This document shows positions 1 through 8,626 of a DNA stretch of 64,000 nt, piece after piece. The notes below the pieces were generated by a model, which was not told the DNA's origin, did no database searches, and was given only the letters and a program-made list of their open reading frames with translations. The stretch comes from CAJBNH01 sp964447285 (lineage in GTDB: Bacteria > Myxococcota_A > UBA9042), in NCBI GenBank assembly GCA_964447285.1, contig CAYURO010000001.1, positions 124,001 through 188,000 of the forward strand, in the 5' to 3' direction. The position numbers and the translations under genes were made by a program. Every line of letters begins with the position of its first letter. Position 1 is the first letter of the stretch.

Positions 1-906
1 CGAGTGACCCTGAGACGCCAGGTCCTGCAGCGCAAACCGGACGCCCGCCTGCAGGCGACGAGGGGCGTCGGCCGGCACACCCAGTCCCTGCGCGATGCGG
101 TCGGCGGTGCGAAAGCCGATCCCCGTGACCTCGCCGGCCAGACGATGCGGGTTCTCGCGGATCTTGCGCACGGTGTCGGCGCCATAACGGTCCAAGACGC
201 GACTGGCAAGGACGGGACCAAGCCCCTGATCGTACAAGAAGATCCGCATGGCCTCGGCGTCTGCCTGCGCCACCAACGCGTCTCGCACCGCCTTGCGTCG
301 GGCGCGGGTCAGGCCGGGAATCGACTCCAGCACCTCGGGTTCCGCACGCACGCGGTCCAGCGCATGGGGCCCCAGCACCTCGACGATGCGCCGGGCGAGC
401 ACCTGACCGATGCCGGGGATGCGCGCGGACTTCAGGTACTGCAGGACCCCTTCCACCGTCACCGGCAGCACGGGACGCGCCGCCTCGACGCGGAACTGCC
501 TGCCGTACTTGGGGTCCTGCTCGACCTTTCCCCAAACTTGGACGCTCTCACCGGCCTCAAGGCCCCACAGCGGCCCCTTGACCGTCCATGCCACATCGGA
601 CTGCTCGGGCCGCAGCACCGCGATGCCGAAGCCCTTGTCTGTGTTTTGGTACACGAATCGGACCAGCACGCCGCGCAGCGTCCATTGACCCTCGGCCGTT
701 TCGGTGGGTTCCCTCACACCCGGCAGCTGCGAGTGAGGCGCGTCGGTCGGCCGAGCGAAAGTCTGCGCGGCGCCTGCGGAAAGACCGTCCGGGGGCGCCT
801 GCCAGCCGCTCTCCAGCACACCGTCGAACTGCAACAGGCTGGCCGCACCGCGAGGACTGGCGGCGGGCGTGGCGCGTGGGGACGACCCGGCGCGCGGACG
901 ATTCAC
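1..906 (-). CDS. recD2: ATP-dependent DNA helicase RecD2, N-terminal 302 residues (partial)
   Basis: The gene runs off the left edge, so only the N-terminal part is present. Residues about 75-140 form the OB-like N-terminal domain (TLRGVLVRFVYQN, then VWGKVEQDPKYGRQFRV). Tandem helix-hairpin-helix segments follow (IPGIGQVLARRIVEVLG, IPGLTRARRKAV, VTGIGFRTADRIAQGLG), the order seen in RecD2 (SF1B, 5'-3') helicases. The Walker motifs would lie outside the window. The start is GTG at 906-904, which overlaps the TGA of the upstream PDZ lipoprotein gene (GTGA), suggesting translational coupling. About 70 Pro/Ala-rich residues precede the OB domain, so a later start is possible. RecD2 acts in DNA repair outside RecBCD. 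Confidence 0.85.
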   Translation of the reverse strand, partial: MNRPRAGSSPRATPAASPRGAASLLQFDGVLESGWQAPPDGLSAGAAQTFARPTDAPHSQLPGVREPTETAEGQWTLRGVLVRFVYQNTDKGFGIAVLRPEQSDVAWTVKGPLWGLEAGESVQVWGKVEQDPKYGRQFRVEAARPVLPVTVEGVLQYLKSARIPGIGQVLARRIVEVLGPHALDRVRAEPEVLESIPGLTRARRKAVRDALVAQADAEAMRIFLYDQGLGPVLASRVLDRYGADTVRKIRENPHRLAGEVTGIGFRTADRIAQGLGVPADAPRRLQAGVRFALQDLASQGHS

Positions 907-1997
907 TCGTCTTCCGCCGAAGGTAGGGCTGGCCACCGGACGTCGACCTCAACGCGCTGGCCGGCGCGCAGGACCAGCACGGGGCAGGCACCGGTACCGC
1001 ATCCCTGCAGCAGGCGATCGACTTGGTGAATGGCCGACACAGGCTTGCCCGCCACCATCAGCACGACGTCGCCAGCCTCCAGCGGGGCCAACGCTTGGCG
1101 AATCAGCACGCCGCGGCTGGCTGAGGCAGCGCGGACCTGGGCGACCGATAAGCCGGGAGCAAAGCGGTCCCACAGCGACATCGACGCCGCCTCCCGCACG
1201 ACTTCCGGGTCGTCGCGGTGGCCCTGTTCCCAGCTTGGCAAGTCGACCGAGCCCCAGCCGGTCATCGCGGGAACGCTGTCGACCATGCCGTCGCCCCGGG
1301 TGCGCCGTTGGCCACTCTTCAGCAGGTCGCCCGACGAAGCGATCAGCCGCGCAAGCGCGAGCTTGACCAGTCGCGTGACGCCGGGGCGGGGATCTCCGCC
1401 GGGCTCGCCGGCGGTCGGATCGTCGTCGTCTTCGATCACTACGATCGCCAGCTGACGGCCGCGCAACGGGTCGGCCAACTTCACCTCCACGCGGACGCGC
1501 GAGTCGAACCCGCGTTGCCGCCACGTGTTTGGCTTCTTCGGGTCCTGAATGCGCGTGTCGACGATGTCGCGGACATTGGTGGCGCGGTTTTCGGTGATCA
1601 GGAATTGCACCGCGATCCAAGTGCGGAAGTCGATGGGGATGTCGCCGGCGCGCACGAGCAGATCCGTGTCGGCCGCGGCATTGACGACCTCAAGCGGCGG
1701 CTTGTTCAGCCCCATGTCGTACAGGCCGATGACCGGCAAGTCGGTATGTTGCAAGAGGTAGTTGGCCGCCAAGTTGCTGGTGGCTGCGACCTCGAGTGCA
1801 TTCGCCTCGGGCAGCGCGAGTCCGACCGGGACCAGGACCAGACCCGCCGGCCGCACCTCGCGGTCTAGTGGCGCTTCCTCCAAGACTTGTGGACCGCCGC
1901 CGCCGCAGGCCGTCAGCCCGGCCAAGCACGTGGTGGCAAGTCCCAAGCGGACGGCATCGAGGCGTGAAAGCGCGCGAACGAAAGGCCAGTTGGACAT
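903..1997 (-). CDS. PDZ-domain lipoprotein, function unknown
   Basis: The 364-residue product begins with a lipoprotein signal: a hydrophobic stretch ending in LAGLTAC with Cys31 as the likely lipidated residue, followed by four glycines. The C-terminal 90 residues look like a PDZ domain (SRGVLIRQALAPLEAGDVVLM, then GKPVSAIHQVDRLL), as in envelope proteases or scaffolds, but no protease domain is visible. The middle contains LITENRATNVRDIVDTRIQ and an acidic run (IEDDDDPT) of unknown meaning. I chose the ATG at 1997 because it puts the signal near the N-terminus; an upstream in-frame ATG at 2057 would add 20 residues. It is translationally coupled to recD2 through GTGA, although no functional link is obvious. 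It probably sits in the periplasm or on the outer-membrane inner face. Confidence 0.7.
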   Translation of the reverse strand: MSNWPFVRALSRLDAVRLGLATTCLAGLTACGGGGPQVLEEAPLDREVRPAGLVLVPVGLALPEANALEVAATSNLAANYLLQHTDLPVIGLYDMGLNKPPLEVVNAAADTDLLVRAGDIPIDFRTWIAVQFLITENRATNVRDIVDTRIQDPKKPNTWRQRGFDSRVRVEVKLADPLRGRQLAIVVIEDDDDPTAGEPGGDPRPGVTRLVKLALARLIASSGDLLKSGQRRTRGDGMVDSVPAMTGWGSVDLPSWEQGHRDDPEVVREAASMSLWDRFAPGLSVAQVRAASASRGVLIRQALAPLEAGDVVLMVAGKPVSAIHQVDRLLQGCGTGACPVLVLRAGQRVEVDVRWPALPSAEDE

Positions 1998-2157
1998 GCC
2001 GAACCCCGAACCCGCCACTCTGTGCAGGCGAGGCCGCAGGATCGCACAGGACCGCATCGACTGCCAACCGCAGTTGGTCCAGGCAGCGAGCGTGGCGCGG
2101 TGGTTGGGTTGACGGCTGCCGACGGGCCACGCATCCTCTCGTCCAGAGGTGGTCGCG

Positions 2158-2607
2158 ATGATCCGCAGGGCGATTTTGCTGGGTTCGGTCGCGGTGTTGG
2201 CATGGTCGTGCGCTCAGGCCGCCGATGTCGACACCCCTCAGAGCTATCCCTGTCTGTGCGAGCCCAACGGCTGTCCGGCCGACCGCTGCAATTTGGACCT
2301 TGAGGTCGCGTCCGCGACGTGCACGGGGCAGCTGACTCAGGTCGAAGTCCTGCTCGGCGACCAGCTAGAGTGGGGCACATGGAAGCTGGGTGAGCGCCGC
2401 CGCTCCTGCGCGACCTGGCCTGCGGGTACGACGCTGCGGATGCACGCCCGGTCCGACACGGATTGGCTGTGGGTCGAGGACATCGAGTGTCCCGCCCCGG
2501 GTTTGGGCGCGACGGTGGGCGTCAGCGTGGCTCGCAAGCTGCAGTGCGCCGAAGTCTTGCCGCCTGACGACGCGACGACGACCAGCAACGCGGATTCGGC
2601 GCCGTGA
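2158..2607 (+). CDS. Small secreted Cys-rich protein, function unknown
   Basis: The 149-residue product has a clear signal peptide (basic MIRR, then hydrophobic ILLGSVAVLAW, then SCAQA-AD). The cysteine in AWSC could mark a weak lipobox, or cleavage may follow AQA. The mature part carries about nine cysteines (for example PCLCEPNGCPADRCN) and probably forms disulfides. No known domain is recognised. A GAGGTGG Shine-Dalgarno-like run lies ahead of the ATG at 2158, favouring it over the in-frame GTG at 2149. Its TGA overlaps the GTG start of mutS (GTGA), so the two may be co-transcribed. Confidence 0.6.
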   Translation: MIRRAILLGSVAVLAWSCAQAADVDTPQSYPCLCEPNGCPADRCNLDLEVASATCTGQLTQVEVLLGDQLEWGTWKLGERRRSCATWPAGTTLRMHARSDTDWLWVEDIECPAPGLGATVGVSVARKLQCAEVLPPDDATTTSNADSAP

Positions 2608-5309
2608 CAGGGCTGCACGAACGGGACGTTCCCCACTACCTGACCACGGCCGAGGTCGACCCTGATCGCCTGACGCCCGTGATGCGACAGGTGGTCGATG
2701 CCAAGCGCCGGCATCCCGATGCGCTGGTCCTGTTTCGACTGGGCGACTTCTACGAGATGTTCTTTGAGGATGCCCTCGAAGGCACGCGGTTGCTCGACCT
2801 CGCCCTGACCTCGCGCAACAAGAACGACCCGCGACCCATTCCGATGTGCGGCTTTCCCCACCACGCCCTGCCGGGGCACGTGCAGAAGGCGCTGGAAGCC
2901 GGACGGCGGGTTGCCGTGTGCGAGCAGCTGGAGGACGCGGCGCTGGCCAAAGGTCTGGTGCAACGCGGCGTGACGCGCGTCATTACTCCGGGCGTGGTGC
3001 TCGAGACCGAAGCGCTGGACACGCGGCTGCCCAATCGGGTGCTGGCGTTGGCGCCGGGAAAGCGCGGCGGTCTGGGGCTGGCCGTCGCGGACGTGACCAC
3101 GGGCGAGCTGCATGTGGCCGAGATCGCTCATCCCGCTGCGCTTGCCGTGCTGCTGGTGCGTCTGGAGCCTCGCGAGATCGTGCTGCCGAATCGCGCGCTG
3201 GCTTGGCTGGACCCCATCGCGGCGGCGCGCGGCATCGTGCGGACCGAGCGCGAGGTGCCGGCTGAGGTGGGGCGGGACGCGACCGCGCCTGACGCAGCGG
3301 TAGGGCTGCTGCAAGCGTATCTGGCAGAGGTGCGACCCGGCAGTCTGGGTCTGCTCGAGCCGCCACGGCCGCTTGGCATCACGGCGCATCTGGAATTGTC
3401 ACGTGAGGCGGTGCAACACCTCGAGATCCTGACGACTTCCCGCACAGGTCGGCGCAAGGGCTCGCTGCTGGATGCCGTCGATCGCACCGTGACCGCCGCT
3501 GGTGGGCGACTGCTGCGGGCGTTGTTGCTGGCCCCGTTGGCCGATCGCCGGGCGCTGGAGTTGCGTCACGCCGCAGTCGACGCCCTGCGTCATGATCGAC
3601 CAGCCCGCGAGGCGTTGCAGGCCGCGCTGCGGCATCAATGCGACTTGGCCCGGGTGGCGACGCGTGCAGCGGCGTGCATGGCGGTTCCGCGGGAGCTGGC
3701 CGCCCTGCGCGAGACGCTGGCCACGTTGCCCGCGATTCGCCAACACTTGAGCGGACTGACTGAGGCCGTGGCGTTGGCCGGGATTCATGCAGACCTGGAC
3801 GGCACCGCGGCGCTGCTGCAGCACCTGCACCAGACACTGGCGGACACGCCGCGGACGACGGTGGCGGATGGCGGTGTGATTCGGCCGGGATTCGATGCCG
3901 CGCTGGACGAGCTGGTCGAACTGACGACCGACAGCCATGCGTGGTTGGCCCGCTTCGAGACCGATGAGCGCGAACATACCGGGATCACTGGACTTCGCGT
4001 GACCTACAACCGCGTGTCGGGCTACGGCATCGAGATCGCGCGCAGTCGCTCAGACCAAGCCCCGGCGCACTACCACCGCAAGCAGACCCTGAAGAACGCA
4101 GAGCGCTACACGACCGAGGCGTTGGTGGCCTTTGAGCGCAAGTTGCTCAGCGCCGAGTCCGACCGCATCTCGCGCGAGGGCGAGCTGTATCGTGCGGTGT
4201 GCAGCCGGGTGGCGCAGGACGTGAGCCTGTTGCGACGTGTGGCGGCGGCTCTGGCGGACCTGGACGTGCATGTGGGCTTTGCAGAGCTAGCAGCGACGCA
4301 GGGTTACTGTCGGCCACGGTGGGTCGACGAGCCGGCGCTGATCTTGCGCGGCAGCCGACACCCGGTGGTCGAGCAGATGCTCGCGCCCGGCAGCTTTGTT
4401 CCCAACGACTTGGCATTGCAGGGCAATCCGGCGGCGGATCTGGGGGCGTCGGACCTCGAGGTGCAGCCCGCACAGATCCTGCTCGTCACCGGTCCCAACA
4501 TGGCGGGCAAGTCGACGTTGATGCGGCAGGCGGCGCTGGCGGTGCTGTTGGCGCAGGCGGGCGGATTCGTGCCGGCGGATGACGCGGTGTTGGGCGTGCA
4601 TGACGCGGTCTTGACGCGGATCGGCGCGGCCGACGACATCGCTGAGGGTGCGTCAACCTTCATGGTCGAGATGCGCGAGACGGCTTGGCTGTTGGAGCAC
4701 GCGACGCCGCGGACGCTGGTGTTGCTGGACGAGATCGGCCGCGGCACGTCGACCTACGACGGTCTGTCGATCGCGTGGGCGGTCATCGAGGCGCTGCACG
4801 ACCAAGCGCGCTGCCTGTGTCTGTTCGCCACGCACTATCACGAGCTGACGGCGCTTTCCGAGAAGTTGCCCCGCCTTCGCAACGCCCACGTCGCCGTGCG
4901 CGAGTGGGGGCAGGACATCGTGTTCGTGCACCGGCTGGCCCCGGGGCCCACCAACCGGTCGCACGGCATCGCGGTTGCGCGTTTGGCGGGCCTGCCGGCG
5001 GAGGTCATCGAGCGCGCCCGCCGCATCCTTGCGCAGCTGGAAAAGAGCGCCCAGGCCGTCCAGCAGCAGGAAGAGGCCGTCGGCAGGCCGCGTGCGGTCC
5101 GGCAGCTGTCGTTCTTCGATGTGCCGCCAACCGAGCCAGCGCACGCCGCGCCCGTCGATCTAGGACTACTGGCCCTCGCGCGAGACCTGTGTCGGCTGGA
5201 CCCGGACGACCTGACGCCGCGACAGGCGCTGGCGATGGTCGCGGAACTGGCTGCGCGAGCGAGGGAATTGCCAAACGATGTGCGCCGCGCCGCCGATGAC
5301 GCACCCTGA
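2604..5309 (+). CDS. mutS: DNA mismatch repair protein MutS
   Basis: The 901-residue product is full length for MutS. The mismatch-reading Phe-X-Glu motif is at residues 49-51 (FYEMFF). The ABC-type ATPase has Walker A GPNMAGKST at 630-638 and Walker B LVLLDEIGRGTSTYDG, followed by FATHYHELT. The linker, core and clamp regions lie between, and a C-terminal helical tail of about 70 residues carries dimerisation. MutS binds base mismatches and small loops and recruits MutL; no mutL is in the window. The start is the GTG at 2604, which overlaps the stop of the small secreted protein gene. The reading frame contains no disruption. Confidence 0.97.
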   Translation: MTGLHERDVPHYLTTAEVDPDRLTPVMRQVVDAKRRHPDALVLFRLGDFYEMFFEDALEGTRLLDLALTSRNKNDPRPIPMCGFPHHALPGHVQKALEAGRRVAVCEQLEDAALAKGLVQRGVTRVITPGVVLETEALDTRLPNRVLALAPGKRGGLGLAVADVTTGELHVAEIAHPAALAVLLVRLEPREIVLPNRALAWLDPIAAARGIVRTEREVPAEVGRDATAPDAAVGLLQAYLAEVRPGSLGLLEPPRPLGITAHLELSREAVQHLEILTTSRTGRRKGSLLDAVDRTVTAAGGRLLRALLLAPLADRRALELRHAAVDALRHDRPAREALQAALRHQCDLARVATRAAACMAVPRELAALRETLATLPAIRQHLSGLTEAVALAGIHADLDGTAALLQHLHQTLADTPRTTVADGGVIRPGFDAALDELVELTTDSHAWLARFETDEREHTGITGLRVTYNRVSGYGIEIARSRSDQAPAHYHRKQTLKNAERYTTEALVAFERKLLSAESDRISREGELYRAVCSRVAQDVSLLRRVAAALADLDVHVGFAELAATQGYCRPRWVDEPALILRGSRHPVVEQMLAPGSFVPNDLALQGNPAADLGASDLEVQPAQILLVTGPNMAGKSTLMRQAALAVLLAQAGGFVPADDAVLGVHDAVLTRIGAADDIAEGASTFMVEMRETAWLLEHATPRTLVLLDEIGRGTSTYDGLSIAWAVIEALHDQARCLCLFATHYHELTALSEKLPRLRNAHVAVREWGQDIVFVHRLAPGPTNRSHGIAVARLAGLPAEVIERARRILAQLEKSAQAVQQQEEAVGRPRAVRQLSFFDVPPTEPAHAAPVDLGLLALARDLCRLDPDDLTPRQALAMVAELAARARELPNDVRRAADDAP

Positions 5310-5419
5310 CCGAAGCGTCTGCTGGCCGGTGTTGCGATCTCGTTGAAGTGGAAGCGGTTTTCTCCACATGCCGCAGAGCGGTCGGTCCCACGTGGATCTG
5401 CGGTCGGCTGTCAAGAAAA

Positions 5420-5448
5420 TTGCACAACTATCTGGTTTGGAAGAAAAT
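5420..5448 (+). promoter_or_regulatory. Weak candidate promoter ahead of xerD
   Basis: The gap 5310-5487 holds a local AT-rich island at about 5411-5455, which stands out in this GC-rich sequence. TTGCAC (5420-5425) and GAAAAT (5443-5448) are 17 bases apart. Both hexamers are poor matches to the sigma-70 consensus, so this is only a suggestion that xerD has its own promoter downstream of mutS. Confidence 0.25.
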
Positions 5449-5487
5449 TTTGATCTCCGTGGGGCGCAGCGCAGGATGCGTCCTGCC

Positions 5488-6426
5488 ATGACGACTACAC
5501 CCACGACCCCCCTAGCCCAAGCAGTCGAGCGGTTCCTGCGGCATCTGCGCCTTGAGCGCAACATGTCCAGCAACACCCTGGTCGCGTACGGACGGGACCT
5601 GCAGCGGCTTGTCCGGTACATGGACGAGCAGCTGGGCGTCGACGATCCCGCGGACCTCGATCGGGATGCGCTGCTCGAGTATCTGTACGACCTCCGCACT
5701 GGAGGGCTGCAGGCCCGCAGCGTGGCGCGGCACATGTCGACGTTGCGGACGTTCTGCCACTATCTGGTCGACCGCGGCGTGCTCGAAGACAACCCCGCGC
5801 TGCTGCTAGAGATGCCCAAGCTGGACCATGACCTGCCCGACGTACTGACGCCGGCGGAGGTCGAGCGCTTGCTCGAAGCCCCCGGCATGGCAACGGACCG
5901 CGCAGTGCGCGACACGGCGATGCTCGAGTTGCTGTATGCCACCGGCCTGCGCGTCAGCGAGCTTGTGCACTTGCGCCTGATCGACATCGATTTCGACCGA
6001 GGTGTCGTGCGGTGCATGGGCAAGGGGCGCAAGGAGCGTCTGGTGCCCATCGGCGATGCCGCCCGCGAGCGGTTGCTGACCTATCTGGAAAAGGCCCGTC
6101 CCCAGCTGGCCCGCAGCCCCGCCCAGCGCGCCCGACGATTGCCGACATGTCCGTCACTGTTCATTACGACGCAGTGCAAGCCCATGACGCGACAAGGTTT
6201 TTGGAAGCTGGTGAAGCGTTACGCCGCCGTCGCCTGCATCGACAAACCGATCTCGCCGCACAAGCTTCGCCACTCGTTTGCGACCCACCTGCTCGCTGGC
6301 GGCGCCGACTTGCGCTCCGTCCAGGCGCTGCTGGGACATGCCGACATTGGCACGACGCAGATCTACACGCAGGTGCACCGCGACCGGCTGCGCGAGATCT
6401 ACGACAGCTACCACCCCCGCGCCTAA
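5488..6426 (+). CDS. xerD: Site-specific tyrosine recombinase XerD
   Basis: The 312-residue product resolves chromosome dimers at dif together with XerC and FtsK. The N-terminal SAM-like core-binding domain (residues 10-110) is followed by the catalytic domain with every signature residue: Arg155 (ATGLRVSELV), Lys179 (GKGRKER), His258 and Arg261 (HKLRHSF), His284 (LLGHAD) and the nucleophile Tyr293 (TQIYTQV). Sequence around GLRVSELVHL and GKGRKERLVP fits XerD somewhat better than XerC. An insertion at about 205-222 adds Arg/Ala-rich residues. I chose the ATG at 5488; in-frame upstream codons would add an unlikely 40-residue leader. The gene ends convergently with the nucleotidyltransferase gene, the two stops overlapping by four bases. 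XerC is the alternative call. Confidence 0.88.
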   Translation: MTTTPTTPLAQAVERFLRHLRLERNMSSNTLVAYGRDLQRLVRYMDEQLGVDDPADLDRDALLEYLYDLRTGGLQARSVARHMSTLRTFCHYLVDRGVLEDNPALLLEMPKLDHDLPDVLTPAEVERLLEAPGMATDRAVRDTAMLELLYATGLRVSELVHLRLIDIDFDRGVVRCMGKGRKERLVPIGDAARERLLTYLEKARPQLARSPAQRARRLPTCPSLFITTQCKPMTRQGFWKLVKRYAAVACIDKPISPHKLRHSFATHLLAGGADLRSVQALLGHADIGTTQIYTQVHRDRLREIYDSYHPRA

Positions 6427-7559
6427 TCCTCGGATTCCTTGGGGATGGTCATTCCGGGGCCGAGCGGCGTCCAGCTGGCCAGCCAGCGCCACGGCCGATC
6501 CAGATGCGCCATCAGTCCCGCCGCTTCCAGCCACTGGCCGTGAGGTCGGGCCGTCCAGCGCACGCGCGCGCCCGCGTAGGTCCGCAGTCCGGCCGCCACC
6601 CAACGCTGCGGACCACGTCCCGGTGCTTCGGCCGTCGCCCTTTGCAGCAACGCCGGGTCGACCGCTCCCGGGTCCCAAGCCGCCACCGCCAGCGCCGCAG
6701 CTGCACCTGCCGCCAGTCCTTGCCACTCGCGCAGTCGGTCCACCACCTGTTCCGGGTCGGGCCGCACCACTCGCAACCACAGCGCCAGGTCGGCCAAATG
6801 CCGCATGTCAGCGTAAATGTACTCTAAAAGGTGGATGAGCAGGAAAGCCGTGTGGTCAATCGGGTCGGGCTCCAGCCAACCGGTGGGTCCACGCACCGCC
6901 CTTGCGGTCAGCCCCGCCATCGCGGCGTCTGAGGCCATCGCGGCGAAGCGGAACGGACACAGCGGGCGTTCGTGCACCTCTACCGTCCCAGCCCCGCGCT
7001 CAGTAGACCACATCGCAATGTGCCCCGACCGCGAGCGCCAAGTTCGGCGCAGTCCAAGGGCCTCGAGCGCTTGCCGGACCCGAATGCGCTGCCCCGGCCG
7101 CACCAGCACGTCCACGTCGACCATCGGGCGCATCACCCCAACCGGATAGACTCGAGCCTCGATAGCCCGTCCTTTCAAGACCATGCAGGCCGGGTTGACC
7201 CCTTCCAGTAGGGTGGGGGCCAAGCGGAACAGCACCTGATCGCACTCTAGCGTGCGCTGGACAGCCTCGCGTTCCCCTTGATCGAGCAGCTGCCGTGCGG
7301 TCGGGTCGACGGGCAGCCCCAGCGACCGGATGTGCCCCAGCACCCACGGAGCCGTGCGCCGGCCAACCGCACGCCGGGCCAGTGCCTGCCAGCGCTGGGC
7401 GTCGAGACTTTGCACCACCGTGCGGAGTTCTTGGGCCTCGTCGCCGTGGAGAACAGGTCGCCCGAGCAACTGAGCGCAGCGCCACGTCGCGTCGTCGAGC
7501 TCGGGGAGCCACGGCCGGCGCGCAGAAGGTCGCGTCGCGGCGTGGGAGGCTCTGGTCAC
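6423..7559 (-). CDS. Nucleotidyltransferase-like protein of a polysaccharide locus (NTP_transf_5 type)
   Basis: The 378-residue product resembles the uncharacterised nucleotidyltransferase family common in exopolysaccharide loci (PF14907 type). The core is MVLKGRAIEARVYPVGVMRPMVDVDVLV, where the D-V-D triplet is the likely metal-binding pair, followed by an alpha-helical C-terminal region with a LIHLLEYIYADMRHLADL segment. The start is GTG at 7559, overlapping the TGA of the WecA-like gene (GTGA), which points to coupled translation. It is the last gene of a minus-strand run with a glycosyltransferase, a heparinase-like protein and the phosphosugar transferase. Substrate is unknown; a role in decorating or regulating the polysaccharide is inference. 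Confidence 0.7.
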   Translation of the reverse strand: MTRASHAATRPSARRPWLPELDDATWRCAQLLGRPVLHGDEAQELRTVVQSLDAQRWQALARRAVGRRTAPWVLGHIRSLGLPVDPTARQLLDQGEREAVQRTLECDQVLFRLAPTLLEGVNPACMVLKGRAIEARVYPVGVMRPMVDVDVLVRPGQRIRVRQALEALGLRRTWRSRSGHIAMWSTERGAGTVEVHERPLCPFRFAAMASDAAMAGLTARAVRGPTGWLEPDPIDHTAFLLIHLLEYIYADMRHLADLALWLRVVRPDPEQVVDRLREWQGLAAGAAAALAVAAWDPGAVDPALLQRATAEAPGRGPQRWVAAGLRTYAGARVRWTARPHGQWLEAAGLMAHLDRPWRWLASWTPLGPGMTIPKESED

Positions 7560-8518
7560 CACGCGTACATCCGAATCAGGACCACCACCACAGTCAGGGT
7601 CAGGCAGAGGCCATACAGCACCAGCACTGCCTTGCGCTGCGACATGCCGGTGTCCAGCAGGCGGTGATGGATGTGTTTGCGGTCCGAGTGGAAGGGAGAC
7701 TGGCCGTTCAGCGTGCGGCGCGTGAATGCCAGTACGGTGTCGGCAATGGGCAGACCCAGCGCGAGGACCGGTAGCGCCAGCGCGAGGGCTGTCGAGCGTT
7801 TTCCGGCGCTCCACAGCGCGGCCGCGGCGAACACGTAGCCGATGGTCATGCTGCCGGAGTCGCCCATGAAGATGAGCGCCGGCGAGAAGTTGTAGAACAG
7901 AAAGCCAAGCACGCTGCCCGCCAGCGCGGCGGAGAACAGGCCCAGCATCATGTTGCCGTCCAACAGCGAGATGATGAAGAGCGACAGCGCAGCGAAGAAT
8001 GCGACTCCGGCGGCAAGGCCGTCCAGGCCGTCGATCAGGTTCATCGCGTTGATGATGCCGGCCACCCACAGAATCGTCAGCGGCAGCGACCACATGCCGA
8101 ACGCGATCACGTCACCGCCCAGCGTCACCGTCTCAAACCGCAGCCCGGCCCACCACAACAGGCCGCCGACCGCCGCCTGAACGACCAGCTTGCCCCCAGC
8201 GCCGACGCCGCGCACGTCGTCGTAGACTCCCAGCAGCAGGATGGCGACCGCGCCCGCGAGAAACGCCGTCATGCGGACTTCGTTGGCCTTCAGGTCCGCT
8301 GCGAACGCGTTGCCGACGAACAACAGGCCCAGCAGCGGCGCCAGAAAGCCGGCGGCGATGGCCAGACCTCCAGTGCGGGCGATCAGGCCGGTATGAATCT
8401 TGCGGCGACCGTCAGGAGCGTCGTAGAGGTGCAGCCGTCGGCCGATCTGCAGCGCGATCGGAGTCGCCAGTGCGGCGATCCCCAAGGCCATCAGAAAAGC
8501 GACGAGGTAGGTGCGCAA
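7556..8518 (-). CDS. Polyprenyl-phosphate phosphosugar-1-phosphate transferase (WecA/MraY family)
   Basis: The 320-residue polytopic protein has about ten membrane helices and the conserved cytoplasmic motifs of the family: GVYDDVRG (Asp-Asp), NAMNLIDGLDGLAAG, FMGDSGSMTIGY and the HSDRKHIHHRLLD loop typical of WecA/TagO rather than MraY. Such enzymes transfer a sugar-1-phosphate (often GlcNAc-1-P) from UDP-sugar to undecaprenyl phosphate, the first lipid-linked step of O-antigen, teichoic acid or capsule synthesis. It lies 108 bp after the heparinase-like gene and overlaps the next gene by GTGA. MraY is less likely because no mur genes are nearby and the HIHHRL motif is of WecA type. Confidence 0.87.
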   Translation of the reverse strand: MRTYLVAFLMALGIAALATPIALQIGRRLHLYDAPDGRRKIHTGLIARTGGLAIAAGFLAPLLGLLFVGNAFAADLKANEVRMTAFLAGAVAILLLGVYDDVRGVGAGGKLVVQAAVGGLLWWAGLRFETVTLGGDVIAFGMWSLPLTILWVAGIINAMNLIDGLDGLAAGVAFFAALSLFIISLLDGNMMLGLFSAALAGSVLGFLFYNFSPALIFMGDSGSMTIGYVFAAAALWSAGKRSTALALALPVLALGLPIADTVLAFTRRTLNGQSPFHSDRKHIHHRLLDTGMSQRKAVLVLYGLCLTLTVVVVLIRMYAW

Positions 8519-8626
8519 ACGAGGTCTCCACCGGCGAAAAGGCTGAGGCCGACGGTGCGTCGTCCAACGGTGCCGTGGTCTGCTGCAACTGCGGGCGTCC
8601 TTGCCCGTGCCGCGTGTCTTCCGATG